NCBI RefSeq assembly: GCF_024758505.1
Contig: NZ_CP077970.1
Span: forward strand, 9,069,501 to 9,133,500
Origin: Bradyrhizobium arachidis
Lineage (GTDB): Bacteria > Pseudomonadota > Alphaproteobacteria > Rhizobiales > Xanthobacteraceae
Length of the DNA stretch: 64,000 bases
Direction of reading: 5' to 3'
In this document: in pieces, positions 1-10,600 of the stretch
Numbering within the stretch: position 1 is the stretch's first letter
Layout of the letters: every line of letters starts with the position of its first letter
The notes under the pieces: model-generated
The model's database searches: none
Told to the model about the DNA's origin: nothing
Seen by the model: only the letters and a program-made list of their open reading frames with translations
Program-made: the position numbers and the translations under genes

Positions 1-1414
1 CGGAGACGGGGCTCTCGACCACCACCACGAGCTCCGGCTTGTTGGAGGAGGCGCGCACCAGACCCCAGCTTCCGTCCTCCACCGTGACGCGGACGCCGTT
101 GACGGTGACGAGGTCGCGGATCGACTGCCCGCCGATCTTCACGCCATTCTTGTGCAAGCCTTCGAAGTGCTTCACCACCGCGTCGATGACGCCGTATTTG
201 ACCTCGTCGGCGCAATGCGGCGACATGGTCGGCGACGACCAGGTTTTTGGCAACGCGTCCTTCAGATCGGCCATCGACTTGCCGGGCGCACGGTCGAGCA
301 TGTCGCAGATCGCGATCGCCGAAACCAGGCCATCGTCATAGCCGCGGCCAAACGGCTTGTTGAAGAAGAAGTGGCCGGATTTCTCGAAGCCGGCGAGCGC
401 GCCCATCTCGTTGGTGCGGCGCTTCATGTAGGAATGGCCGGTCTTCCAATAGGCGGTCTTGGCGCCCTGCTTCTGCAGCACGGGATCGGTGACGAACAGA
501 CCGGTCGACTTCACGTCGACGACGAACTGCGCGTCCTTGTGGATCGCCGACATGTCGCGCGCCAGCATCACGCCGACCTTGTCGGCAAAGATCTCCTCGC
601 CGGTGTTGTCGACCACGCCGCAACGATCGCCGTCGCCGTCAAAGCCGAGGCCAACATCGGCCTTGTGATGCAGCACCGCGTCGCGGATCGCGTGCAGCAT
701 CTCCATGTCTTCCGGATTCGGATTGTATTTCGGAAAGGTGTGGTCGAGCTCGGTGTCCAGCGGGATCACTTCGCAGCCGATCGCCTCCAGCACCTGCGGC
801 GCGAACGCGCCGGCGGTGCCGTTGCCGCAGGCCGCGACCACCTTGAGCCTGCGCTTCAGCTTCGGGCGGCTGGTGAGGTCGGCGATGTAGCGCGCCGGAT
901 AATTCTCGTGGAACTGGTAGGAGCCGCCGGCCTTGTTCTTGAACTCGGCGTTGAGCACGATCTGCTTGAGCCGCGTCATCTCATCGGGGCCGAAGGTGAG
1001 CGGCCGGTCGGCGCCCATCTTCACGCCGGTCCAGCCATTGTCGTTATGCGAGGCCGTGACCATGGCGACGCAGGGCACGTCGAGATCGAACTGCGCGAAA
1101 TAGGCCATCGGCGTCACCGCAAGCCCGATGTCGTGCACCTTGCAGCCGGCCGCCATCAGGCCGGAGATCAGCGCATATTTGATCGAGGCCGAATAGCCGC
1201 GGAAGTCGTGCCCTGTGACGATCTCTTGGCTGACGCCGAGCTCGGCGATCAGCGCGCCCAGCCCCATGCCGAGCGCCTGCACGCCCATCAGGTTGATTTC
1301 CTTCTGGAACAGCCAGCGGGCGTCGTATTCGCGAAAACCCGTGGCCTTCACCATCGGCTCGGATTCGAAGGCATAGGTGTTGGGCAGCAGCACGGATTTC
1401 GGCTTGGGGAACAT
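1..1414 (-). CDS. Phosphomannomutase/phosphoglucomutase, 3' end cut by window
   Basis: Alpha-D-phosphohexomutase that interconverts hexose 1- and 6-phosphates for exopolysaccharide and LPS sugar-nucleotide synthesis in the cytoplasm. The reading frame starts at ATG 1414-1412 and stays open to the left edge, giving 471 visible residues; family members near 500 aa suggest about 30 C-terminal residues are missing. The phosphoserine loop TASHNDNGW is visible with the catalytic serine near residue 122, and the metal-binding loop DGDGDR lies at about 259-264. Further on are the sugar-binding segment FEKSGHFFF and the start of the C-terminal phosphate-binding domain. UDP-glucose dehydrogenase 3.4 kb away fits a polysaccharide-precursor role. 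The choice between phosphomannomutase and phosphoglucomutase cannot be made from sequence alone. A 421-codon open frame on the opposite strand is a shadow. Confidence 0.93.
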   Translation of the reverse strand, partial: MFPKPKSVLLPNTYAFESEPMVKATGFREYDARWLFQKEINLMGVQALGMGLGALIAELGVSQEIVTGHDFRGYSASIKYALISGLMAAGCKVHDIGLAVTPMAYFAQFDLDVPCVAMVTASHNDNGWTGVKMGADRPLTFGPDEMTRLKQIVLNAEFKNKAGGSYQFHENYPARYIADLTSRPKLKRRLKVVAACGNGTAGAFAPQVLEAIGCEVIPLDTELDHTFPKYNPNPEDMEMLHAIRDAVLHHKADVGLGFDGDGDRCGVVDNTGEEIFADKVGVMLARDMSAIHKDAQFVVDVKSTGLFVTDPVLQKQGAKTAYWKTGHSYMKRRTNEMGALAGFEKSGHFFFNKPFGRGYDDGLVSAIAICDMLDRAPGKSMADLKDALPKTWSSPTMSPHCADEVKYGVIDAVVKHFEGLHKNGVKIGGQSIRDLVTVNGVRVTVEDGSWGLVRASSNKPELVVVVESPVS

Positions 1415-1593
1415 TGAAGACCGGTCTCGTTAATGGACAGAGGAATGACCGCAGCCATAGCGAATGCCTTGGCGTAGCGGAAGGCGGGATTAGCGGCTTA
1501 TGGCTGACAATTGCGGCAGATTGGTAACGGAGAAACCTTAACTGCCTTCGAGGCGGGCAAATAACTGCAATGTCGCGAAATATTCGGCGGAGC

Positions 1594-2106
1594 TTACTGC
1601 TCCAGAACCATCTGGCCGTTGGCGTATTCAAAGCGCTTGAGCCGGGAGAGGAAGGAGAGGCCGAGTAGATTCTCCGACAGCGCCTCGTCCGGCAGCACCA
1701 TGGCATCGACGTCGCGCACGATGATCCCGCCAACCTCGAGCATGGCAAGACGGGTGCGCGCGGCCTTGATGGTGCCATTGGCGGTGGTGACGGTCGCGTT
1801 GTAGTCGCCGCGTGCGGGACGCAGGCCGAAGCGAGCCGCGGACGTCTCGTTTAGCGCCACGACCGATGCACCGGTGTCGACCATGAAGCCGATGCGCTGG
1901 CCGTCGATGCGGCCGTCGGTCTGGAAGTGGCCGCGGGAATCGCGGGGGATGCGCAGGCTGCGATAGCCGGTCTGCGTGGGCGTCGCGACGGCGATGGTCC
2001 GCTGCGGCGAGGTGGTCGCCGAGGCCGCGCTCATCTTGTCCGCCATCTGGGCCATGAAGACGCCAGCGCCGGCAATCGCAGCCGCGGCAAACAGGATGTT
2101 ACGCAT
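1594..2106 (-). CDS. Retropepsin-like clan AA aspartic protease, membrane-anchored
   Basis: Small single-domain aspartic protease of the TIGR02281 type, probably facing the periplasm. An N-terminal hydrophobic segment (residues about 3-20, RNILFAAAAIAGAGVF) should act as a signal anchor. The catalytic motif is FMVDTGASVVAL, followed by the second-half motif LLGLSFLSRL, as in retropepsin-fold bacterial proteins that work as dimers. Length (170 aa) is normal. I chose the ATG at 2106; a GTG four codons upstream (2118) is an alternative. The substrate is unknown. The 180-bp gap to the phosphohexomutase and 127-bp gap to hrpB suggest it may be transcribed alone. Confidence 0.85.
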   Translation of the reverse strand: MRNILFAAAAIAGAGVFMAQMADKMSAASATTSPQRTIAVATPTQTGYRSLRIPRDSRGHFQTDGRIDGQRIGFMVDTGASVVALNETSAARFGLRPARGDYNATVTTANGTIKAARTRLAMLEVGGIIVRDVDAMVLPDEALSENLLGLSFLSRLKRFEYANGQMVLEQ

Positions 2107-2233
2107 CACGCCACTCACGCGGATTCAAAGGACCGCCAATATCACCACGCCGTCAGCCAAACCACGACTAACCCGCGACGTCGAAGGCTGCCATTTTGAC
2201 GAAAAGGATGAGAGAAGCGTTAACAGATTGTAT

Positions 2234-4711
2234 TCAAGTGCCGCGCGGCTTGACCCGGCGCGTTGGCAACGCGGTGGCCGGATCTTCCGGCCAAGGGTGA
2301 CGCGGATAGCGGCCGCGCAAATCGGAACGTACCGCGCTGTAGCTGCCGCGCCAGAAGCCGGGCAGATCGCGCGTCACCTGCACCGGACGTTGCGCCGGCG
2401 ACAGCAATTCCAGCACCAGCGGCACCTTGCCGGCTGCAATCGAGGGATGCGTGTTGAGCCCGAACAATTCCTGAAGCCGCACCGCAATCGTCGGCCCCTG
2501 CTCGGCCTCATAGTCGATCGCGAGCATCGTGCCGGTCGGCGCCTCGAAATGCGTCGGCGCCTCGCGATCCAGCCGCGCGCGCAACTCCCATGGCAGCAGC
2601 GCCATCAGAGCATCCGACAGACCGCCGGCCGAGACGTCCTTCAGCGCGGTCTTGTCGTAGAGCGCGGGCACCAGCCAGTCCTCGCGCCGCGCAATCAAGG
2701 CCGCATCGGACAGATCGGGCCAGCTCTCGCCTTCGGCCTTGCGCAGGAACATCACGCGGTCGCGCCATTGAACGGCCTGCTTCGACCAGGGCAGCCGGTC
2801 GAGCCCTGCTGCGATCAAGCCGTCGGCGAGAACGCGTGCGGTCTCGGCGGACGGCGTGAGCGTGAGCGGTGCTTCGGCGAGCGTGATCGCATGCAGGATG
2901 CGTTTGCGCCGCGCACGCAACGCCATCGCACCGCGGTCGAAGAAAATCTCGTCTGAGGTTTCGATGTGCTCGCGAAAATGCTGCTCGATCTCGGCCTCGC
3001 GGATCGGCGCGGCGAGCAGGATGCGACCGCTCGCCGCCGTTCCCGTCATCTCGGCGACCGCGATGTAGGGAGCGCGCGCGAGCGACGAGGTCTGCTCGAC
3101 CGCGGCGCCGCGGCCATTGGCGAGCACAAAACTGCCATTGCCGCGGTTGCGCGCGACGCGGTCGGGAAAGGCATAGGCAAGCATCACGCCGGTGCTCAGC
3201 TCGCCCTGCCCTGATGCAGGTTTCTCCATTGAGGCAACCTGCGCGGCCCAGCGCCGCGCCAGATCGCGAGCGCTCCCGGCGCGGGGCGAACGGTCGCGGC
3301 GGAACTGATCGAGCCTGTGGTCGAGATCGGCGCCGTCACCGCCAAGCCCGCGCTCGGTCAGGATTGCGGCGATTTCGGCGGCGGCTTCACCCTCGCCCGC
3401 GTGGTGCGAATCCACGATCATGCGCGCGAGCCGCGGCGGCAGCGCCAGCGCCCGCAAACTCTTGCCTTCCGCCGTGATGCGGCCATCGGCATCGATCGCG
3501 TTGAGCTCAGCGAGCAGGCTCTTGGCCTCCTTCCACGCAGGGCCTGGCGGCGGATCGAGGAACGACAGCGCTGCGGGATCGGCGACGCCCCATTGCGCGA
3601 GATCGAGCACCAGCGACGACAGATCCGCGCTGAGGATCTCCGGCTGCGTGTAGGGCGCGAGCGACGCCGTCTGCGGCTCATCCCACAGGCGATAGCAGAT
3701 GCCGGACTCGGTTCGGCCGGCGCGGCCCCGACGCTGGTCGACCGCAGCGCGCGCGGCGCGCACGGTCTCGAGCCGCGTCAGGCCGATATCCGGCTCGTAG
3801 CGCGGCACGCGGGCGAGGCCGGAATCGACCACGATGCGCACGCCTTCGATGGTCAGCGAGGTCTCGGCGATCGAGGTCGCCAGCACGACCTTGCGAGTGC
3901 CCTTCGGCGCAGGCGCAATCGCGCGATCCTGCACGGCCGCATCGAGCGCGCCGAACAACGGCACGATCTCGGTGCTCGCATCCTGGATGCGCTCGGCGAG
4001 AAAGGTTTGCGTGCGGCGGATTTCGGCGGCACCCGGAAGGAACGCCAGCACCGAACCGGTATCCGTGCGCAGCGCAGACGCAATCGCATCCGCCATCTGC
4101 CGCTCCAACGGCACGTCCGGCTTGCGGCCGAGATGGCGGGTCTCGACCGGAAAGGCGCGGCCTTCGCTCTCGACCACGGGCGCTTCACCCAAGAGCTTTG
4201 CGACCCGCGCGCCATCAAGCGTTGCCGACATCACGAGGATGCGCAGGTCTTCGCGCAAGCCGGTTTGCGCATCGCGCGCCAGCGCCAGGCCGAGATCGGC
4301 GTCCAGCGAGCGCTCGTGGAATTCGTCGAACAGCACGGCGGCAATGCCTGACAGCTCGGGATCGTCGAGTATTTGGCGGGTAAAGATGCCCTCGGTCACC
4401 ACCTCGATACGCGTCGCGCGCGATATCTTCGAGCCGAAACGAACGCGATAGCCGACCGTTTCGCCGGCGCGCTGGCCAAGCGATTTTGCCATGCGATCGG
4501 CGCTGGCGCGGGCCGCGATGCGGCGCGGCTCCAGCACGATGATCTTCTTGCCCTTCACCCAGGGCGCGTCCAGCAGCGCCAGCGGCACGCGCGTGGTCTT
4601 GCCGGCGCCCGGCGGCGCCACCAGTACGGCGGCGTTGTTTTGATCGAGCGTGCGCGTGAGCTCGTCGAGCACCGCGTCGATCGGAAGGGGTGTGTCGAAG
4701 CTACGGGGCAA
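2234..4711 (-). CDS. hrpB: ATP-dependent RNA helicase HrpB
   Basis: DEAH-box helicase of the HrpB family. In order: Walker A APPGAGKTTRVPL (about residues 35-47), DEFHERSLDADL as the DExH Walker B (about 130), SATLDG motif III, TSIAETSLTIEGV motif V and QRRGRAGRTESG motif VI. The HA2 region and HrpB C-terminal domain follow, ending at residue 825, which is the usual length. The start is TTG at 4711 (MPRSFDTPLPID) with no strong ribosome binding site. Family members are dispensable in most bacteria and the cellular RNA target is unclear. A palindromic repeat lies directly upstream (4724-4818). Confidence 0.95.
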   Translation of the reverse strand: MPRSFDTPLPIDAVLDELTRTLDQNNAAVLVAPPGAGKTTRVPLALLDAPWVKGKKIIVLEPRRIAARASADRMAKSLGQRAGETVGYRVRFGSKISRATRIEVVTEGIFTRQILDDPELSGIAAVLFDEFHERSLDADLGLALARDAQTGLREDLRILVMSATLDGARVAKLLGEAPVVESEGRAFPVETRHLGRKPDVPLERQMADAIASALRTDTGSVLAFLPGAAEIRRTQTFLAERIQDASTEIVPLFGALDAAVQDRAIAPAPKGTRKVVLATSIAETSLTIEGVRIVVDSGLARVPRYEPDIGLTRLETVRAARAAVDQRRGRAGRTESGICYRLWDEPQTASLAPYTQPEILSADLSSLVLDLAQWGVADPAALSFLDPPPGPAWKEAKSLLAELNAIDADGRITAEGKSLRALALPPRLARMIVDSHHAGEGEAAAEIAAILTERGLGGDGADLDHRLDQFRRDRSPRAGSARDLARRWAAQVASMEKPASGQGELSTGVMLAYAFPDRVARNRGNGSFVLANGRGAAVEQTSSLARAPYIAVAEMTGTAASGRILLAAPIREAEIEQHFREHIETSDEIFFDRGAMALRARRKRILHAITLAEAPLTLTPSAETARVLADGLIAAGLDRLPWSKQAVQWRDRVMFLRKAEGESWPDLSDAALIARREDWLVPALYDKTALKDVSAGGLSDALMALLPWELRARLDREAPTHFEAPTGTMLAIDYEAEQGPTIAVRLQELFGLNTHPSIAAGKVPLVLELLSPAQRPVQVTRDLPGFWRGSYSAVRSDLRGRYPRHPWPEDPATALPTRRVKPRGT

Positions 4712-4723
4712 AGTCTCGCATCC

Positions 4724-4818
4724 GTCATCACCCGCGCCTGCGGGTGATCCAGTAAACTTAGACCTCAGTCATCACGGAGATCGGGAGTACTGGATACCCC
4801 GCCTTCGCGGGGTATGAC
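4724..4818. repeat. Palindromic intergenic repeat, GTCAT type
   Basis: Two hairpins face each other: GTCATCACCCGC..GCGGGTGATCCAGTA on the left, and TACTGGATACCCCGC..GCGGGGTATGAC on the right, which is an imperfect reverse complement of the first. The ends (GTCAT...ATGAC) resemble those of the repeats at 32953 and 42852. It fills the hrpB-ugd gap. Both genes run on the minus strand, so it lies downstream of ugd and could end its transcript. Confidence 0.75.
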
Positions 4819-4832
4819 AACAATATGTGGGC

Positions 4833-6149
4833 TCAGCCCTGCGCCGGCGGTCGTCCGACGCTCTCATAGACGAATCCGGCGGCGGCCATGTCCTCGGGGC
4901 GATAGATGTTGCGGAGGTCGACGATGATGGGCTGCGCCATGGTCGCCTTCAGCCGATCGAGATCGAGTGCGCGGAATTGTACCCATTCGGTGACGATGAC
5001 GAGCGCATCGGCGCCTTGCGCGCAGGCATAGGCGTCATCGCAATAGGTGATGTTCGGCAACTCGTGCTTGGCCTGCTCCATGCCGACGGGATCGAAAGCC
5101 TTCACCGTCGCGCCCATGTCAAGCAGACCGGTGACAAGCGGGATCGACGGCGCATCGCGCATGTCGTCGGTGTCGGGCTTGAAGGTAAGGCCGAGCACGG
5201 CGACGGTCTTGCCGCGCAGCGCGCCGCCGACCGCCTGGCTGACCTTGCGGGCCATCGCGCGCTTGCGGTTCTCGTTGACGGCGAGCACGGCCTCGACGAT
5301 GCGCAGGCTGACGTCATAATCCTGCGCGATCTTGATCAGCGCGCGGGTGTCCTTCGGAAAGCACGAGCCGCCGAAGCCGGGACCTGCATGCAAGAATTTT
5401 GTGCCGATGCGGTTGTCGAGGCCAATGCCGCGCGCGACTTCCTGCACATTGGCGCCGACCTTTTCGGAAAGGTCGGCGATCTCGTTGATGAAGGTGATCT
5501 TGGTCGCGAGGAAGGCGTTCGCGGCATATTTGATCATCTCGGCGGTGCGGCGCGCGGTGAACATGACCGGCGCCTGGTTCAGCGACAGCGGACGATAGAT
5601 ATCGCCCATCACCTTGCGGCCGCGCTCGTCCTCGGTGCCGACCACGATACGGTCGGGGAACTTGAAATCGCGGATCGCCGCCCCCTCGCGCAGGAACTCG
5701 GGGTTGGAGGCGACCACGACGTCGGCCGCAGGGTTCGTCTCGCGGATGATGCGCTCGACCTCGTCGCCGGTACCGACTGGCACGGTCGACTTCGTCACCA
5801 CCACGGTGAAGCCGGACAGCGACTGCGCGATCTCGCGCGCGGCGGCGTAGACATAGGTGAGATCGGCATGACCATCGCCGCGGCGCGACGGCGTGCCGAC
5901 CGCGATGAACACGGCATCGGCGTCCGCCACCGGCTTCTTGAGGTCGGTGGTGAAGTCGAGCCGCTTGGCCTTCACATTGGTCGCAACCAGTGCATCCAGC
6001 CCCGGCTCGTAGATCGGGATCTCGCCGCGATGGAGCGCTGCGATCTTGCTTTCATCCTTGTCGACGCAGGTGACGTCGTGACCGAAATCCGCAAAACAGG
6101 CGCCGGACACCAGCCCCACATAACCCGTGCCGATCATGGCAATGCGCAT
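4833..6149 (-). CDS. UDP-glucose 6-dehydrogenase
   Basis: Oxidises UDP-glucose to UDP-glucuronate with two NAD+, supplying uronic acid for surface polysaccharides. The N-terminal Rossmann motif GTGYVGLVSGACFADFG starts at residue 7. The catalytic cysteine is in GFGGSCFPKDT (Cys263). The C-terminal UDP-binding domain includes GLTFKPDTDDMRDAPS. The length of 438 aa is typical. The start ATG at 6149 is preceded by AGGG at a suitable distance. It is divergent from the acyltransferase at 6339, and the 189-bp gap should hold both promoters. Confidence 0.95.
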   Translation of the reverse strand: MRIAMIGTGYVGLVSGACFADFGHDVTCVDKDESKIAALHRGEIPIYEPGLDALVATNVKAKRLDFTTDLKKPVADADAVFIAVGTPSRRGDGHADLTYVYAAAREIAQSLSGFTVVVTKSTVPVGTGDEVERIIRETNPAADVVVASNPEFLREGAAIRDFKFPDRIVVGTEDERGRKVMGDIYRPLSLNQAPVMFTARRTAEMIKYAANAFLATKITFINEIADLSEKVGANVQEVARGIGLDNRIGTKFLHAGPGFGGSCFPKDTRALIKIAQDYDVSLRIVEAVLAVNENRKRAMARKVSQAVGGALRGKTVAVLGLTFKPDTDDMRDAPSIPLVTGLLDMGATVKAFDPVGMEQAKHELPNITYCDDAYACAQGADALVIVTEWVQFRALDLDRLKATMAQPIIVDLRNIYRPEDMAAAGFVYESVGRPPAQG

Positions 6150-6338
6150 CTGAAACCCTGTCAGTCGTGGTTAACAAAATCTAATTCGAATTCGACCCGG
6201 TCTTAGGCATTTTCCGCTCCTGAGGGAAGGCCCGGATTTCGAAAACCGGCATGCGATTTGAACGAGTAAAGATAGCGTAAACCGCGAGGCCTCACACTGC
6301 CCCACAATCGGGCGGCGCCCGCCTCGAAAAGGGACATC

Positions 6339-7406
6339 ATGACACCAATCGGCACAATGCCCGCCCACGGAGGTTTCAGGACCTCGGCGGCCGCGCGCGT
6401 CGACTGGGTCGACTATGCCAAGGGCATCTGCATCGTCATGGTCGTGATGATGCATTCGGTGCTGGGGGTTGAGCTCGCCGCTGATAAGACCGGCTTCATG
6501 CATGGGCTGGTGGCGTTCGCAAAACCGTTCCGGATGCCGGACTTTTTCCTGATTTCGGGCCTGTTCCTGCCCCTGGTGATCGACCGCGAATGGCGAACCT
6601 ATCTCGACCGCAAGGTCGTGCATTTCGCTTATTTCTATGTCGTTTGGGTGACAATCCAGTTCGGCTTCAAGGCGCACGGTCTTGCGGCGGAGACCGGCTG
6701 GCGCGAAGTCGGCTGGCTTTACCTCGAATCCTTCATCGAGCCGTTCGGCACGCTCTGGTTCATCTATCTGCTGCCTGTGTTCTTCGTCGTCACAAAACTG
6801 ACACGCAGATTCCCGCCGCTCGCGATCTGGCTCATCGCAGCAGCGCTGGAGACCGCGCGCATCACGACGGGCTGGACCGCGATCGACGAGTTCTGTGCCC
6901 GCTTCGTCTATTTCTATTCGGGCTATCTGTTCGCCGATTATGTCTTCGCGCTGTCCGATCGTGCGCGCAGCCATCCTCGGCTGGCGCTCGCAGGGCTCGC
7001 GGCGTGGGCGATCGTCAACGGCAGCCTCATCGCGCTCGGGCTCAGCGAATGGAAGTTCGTCTCGCTGCTGCTCGGCTTTGCCGGCGCCTGCGCGATCATC
7101 ACGACGGGCACGCTGCTGGCCCGCGCGCACTGGATGAATGTCCTGCGCTTCTGCGGCGAGCATTCCATCGTGATCTATCTCGCCTTCTTCCTGCCGATGG
7201 CCTCGACCCGCACCTTCCTGCTGCGCACCGAAATCGTTCCCGACATCGGCATGGTCTCGCTGATCGTCACCATCGCCGGCATCATCGGATCGCTGGTGAT
7301 CTGGCAGGCCGCGCTGCGCCTGCGTGCCAATTTCCTGTTCGAACGTCCCAGCGCCTTCTGGATCGTGCCGAAGAAGGTGGTGGGCGCGTTGCAGGCGGCG
7401 GAGTAA
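6339..7406 (+). CDS. Acyltransferase-3 family membrane protein
   Basis: Integral membrane acyltransferase (PF01757 type) expected to O-acetylate or O-acylate a surface sugar. About ten hydrophobic segments run through 355 residues. The conserved N-terminal block VDWVDYAKGICIVMVVMMHS contains the family histidine, and DFFLISGLFLPLVID follows. ATG at 6339 has AAGGGA seven bases upstream; a second ATG six codons later is possible. It diverges from UDP-glucose dehydrogenase, consistent with, but not proof of, a role in polysaccharide decoration. The acyl acceptor is unknown. Confidence 0.85.
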   Translation: MTPIGTMPAHGGFRTSAAARVDWVDYAKGICIVMVVMMHSVLGVELAADKTGFMHGLVAFAKPFRMPDFFLISGLFLPLVIDREWRTYLDRKVVHFAYFYVVWVTIQFGFKAHGLAAETGWREVGWLYLESFIEPFGTLWFIYLLPVFFVVTKLTRRFPPLAIWLIAAALETARITTGWTAIDEFCARFVYFYSGYLFADYVFALSDRARSHPRLALAGLAAWAIVNGSLIALGLSEWKFVSLLLGFAGACAIITTGTLLARAHWMNVLRFCGEHSIVIYLAFFLPMASTRTFLLRTEIVPDIGMVSLIVTIAGIIGSLVIWQAALRLRANFLFERPSAFWIVPKKVVGALQAAE

Positions 7407-7412
7407 CGCTCC

Positions 7413-7530
7413 GTCGTCCCAGCGTAGGCCGGGACCCATACCCCCAGGGAGAGGTCGTGGCGGGAGCTGGCAACCACGAGCCTTCGTCAAACTAGGCTCA
7501 GTGGCTATGGGTCCCCTTCGCCGGGACGAC
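7413..7530. repeat. Solo GTCGTCC-end inverted-repeat element
   Basis: This 118-bp element begins GTCGTCCCAGCGTAGGCCGG and ends with the near-complement CCCTTCGCCGGGACGAC. Its core shares CTTCGTCAAACT with the element at 51541. The termini match those that flank the GIY-YIG gene at 15161-15562. It carries no coding sequence and lies between the acyltransferase stop and polA. Confidence 0.75.
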
Positions 7531-7607
7531 GATTTGAGTGTGGGAATCGGCCGGAAATTTCCCCTCCCAAGGCTGTCAAACCCCGCAAAAATTCATACAT
7601 TGCGGCC

Positions 7608-10600
7608 ATGCCAAAAACCTCCCCGAAGACCCCCGCCAAAGCTGACATCAAGGCTGCCGCACCCAAGGCCGCCGCCGACAACAAACCTGCTGCCAAGACA
7701 ACTGCCAAGACAACTGCCAACGCAGCGCCAGTCGCGGCCAAGGTGGCCGGCAAGGGCGACCACGTCTTCCTGGTCGATGGTTCCTCCTACATTTTCCGCG
7801 CCTATCACGCGCTGCCGCCGCTCAACCGCAAGTCCGACGGCTTGCAGGTCAATGCGGTGCTCGGCTTCTGCAACATGCTATGGAAGCTGCTCCGCGACAT
7901 GCCCGCGGACAACCGGCCGACCCATCTCGCGATCATCTTCGACAAGTCGGAAGTCACCTTCCGCAACAAGATCTATCCCGAGTATAAGGCGCACCGGCCG
8001 CCGGCGCCGGATGATCTGATCCCGCAATTCGCGCTGATCCGCGAAGCCGTGCGCGCCTTCGACCTGCCCTGCCTGGAACAGGGCGGCTTCGAGGCCGACG
8101 ATCTGATCGCGACTTATGCGCGGCAGGCCAGCGAGCGCGGCGCCGTCGCGACCATCGTGTCCTCCGACAAGGACCTGATGCAGCTCGTCAACGACAAGAT
8201 CACGATGTACGACACCATGAAGGACCGCCGCATCGGCATACCAGAGGTGATCGAAAAGTTCGGCGTGCCGCCGGAGAAGGTGGTCGAGGTACAGGCGCTG
8301 GCCGGCGACTCCACCGACAACGTGCCGGGCGTGCCCGGCATCGGCATCAAGACCGCCGCGCAACTGATCGTCGAATATGGTGACCTCGAACAACTCCTGT
8401 TCCGCGCCGGCGAGATCAAGCAGCCGAAGCGGCGCGAGGCGCTGATCGAGAACGCGGAAAAGGCCCGCATCTCGCGACAGCTCGTGCTGCTCGATGACAA
8501 AGTGAATCTGGACGTGCCGCTGGACGACCTCGCGGTCCACGAGCCCGATGCGCGCAAGCTGATCGCCTTCCTGAAGGCGATGGAGTTCACGACGCTGACC
8601 CGCCGCGTCGCCGACTATTCGCAGATCGATCCCGCGAATGTGGATGCTGATCCCGGCTATGCGAGGGGCGCCAGCGTATTCTCGCCGCTGCCGCCCTCGG
8701 ACGTCGTTCCCGCGCCAGGAACCGGCGCACCGGCGCAAGCTGCGCCGGGCGAGCGCAACAAGTCGGCCGGCAAGGAGGACAAGGCCGCAAGCCCAAAGGG
8801 CGCGCCAATCTCGCTCGCCGCCGCACGCGAGGAGTCACTGCGCACGCTTCCGGTCGACCGCAGCAAATACCAGACCATCAAGACGCTCAAAGAGCTCAAC
8901 GCGTTCATCGCGCGCATCCATGATGCCGGCCATGTCGCGATCGAGATCAAAGCTGATACCATCGATCCGATGCAGGCCGATCTCTGCGGTATCGCGCTGG
9001 CGCTGGCGCCGAACGAGGCCTGTTACGTGCCGCTGGCGCACAAGCAGTCCGGCGGCGGCGCCGGCCTGTTCGATGCCGGCCTTGCGCTCGACCAGATCAA
9101 GCATGCCGATGCGATCGAGGCGCTGCGGCCGGTGCTTGAGTCGGCCGGCATTCTCAAGATCGGTTTCGACGTCAAATTCACCGCCGTGATGCTGGCACAG
9201 CACGGCATCACCTTGCGCAACACGGACGACGCGCAGTTGATCTCCTACGTGCTCGATGCCGGTCGCGGCTCGCATGCGATCGAATCGCTCGCGGAGCGCT
9301 GGTTTGGCCACGCCATGCTGAAGGAGAGTGAGCTGCTCGGCAGCGGCAAGGGCAAGATCACATTCGACCAGGTGCCGATCGACAAGGCCGCGCCGCTGTC
9401 GGCGGAAGGCGCCGACATGGCCTTGCGCGTCTGGCGGGTGCTGAAGCCGCGCCTCGTCGCCGAGCACATGACCACCGTCTACGAGACGCTGGAACGGCCG
9501 CTGGCGTCGGTGCTCGCGCGCATGGAGCGGCGCGGCATCTCGATCGACCGGCAGGTGCTGTCGCGGCTGTCGGGCGAATTTGCCCAGACCGCGGCGCGGG
9601 TCGAGGCCGAGATCCAGGAGATCGCGGGCGAGCCGGTCAATGTCGGCAGCCCAAAACAGATCGGCGACATCCTGTTCGGCAAGATGGGCCTATCAGGCGG
9701 CACCAAGACCAAGACCGGCGCATGGTCGACCACCGCGCAGGTGCTCGATGATCTCGCCGAGCAGGGCTACGACTTCCCGAAGAAGATTTTGGAGTGGCGC
9801 CAGGTCTCCAAGCTGAAGTCGACCTATACCGACGCCCTGCCGACCTACGTCAATCCGCAGACCCATCGCGTCCACACGACCTATGCGCTGGCCGCGACCA
9901 CCACGGGCCGGCTGTCCTCGAACGAGCCGAATCTGCAGAACATCCCTGTTCGCACCGAGGACGGCCGAAAGATCCGCCGCGCCTTCATCGCGACGCCCGG
10001 CCACAAGCTGGTATCGGCCGACTATTCACAGATCGAGCTGCGGCTGCTCGCCGAGATCGCCGACATTCCCGTGCTGAAGCAGGCGTTCAAGGACGGGCTC
10101 GACATTCACGCCATGACGGCGTCGGAGATGTTCGGCGTGCCGATCAAGGGCATGCCGAGCGAAATCCGTCGCCGCGCCAAGGCGATCAACTTTGGCATCA
10201 TCTACGGCATCTCGGCCTTCGGCCTTGCCAACCAGCTCGGCATCGCCCGGGAGGAAGCCTCGGCCTACATCAAGAAGTACTTTGAGCGCTTCCCAGGCAT
10301 CCGCGCCTACATGGACGAGACGCGGGATTTCTGCCGGAGCCACGGCTACGTCACCACGCTGTTCGGCCGCAAGTGCCACTACCCCGACATCAAGGCGTCC
10401 AACGCCTCAGTGCGCGCCTTCAACGAACGAGCCGCGATCAATGCGCGATTGCAGGGCACCGCGGCCGACATCATCCGCCGCGCCATGACCCGCGTCGAGG
10501 GCGCACTCGCCGCGAAAAAACTCTCGGCGCAGATGTTGCTGCAGGTGCACGACGAATTGATCTTTGAGGTGCCCGACGCGGAGGTCGAGGCGACGTTGCC

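Noticed and set aside
152..1417. 421-codon plus-strand open frame over the phosphohexomutase
   Set aside because: It is antisense to a gene with clear catalytic motifs; long antisense frames are expected from the GC-rich third positions here.
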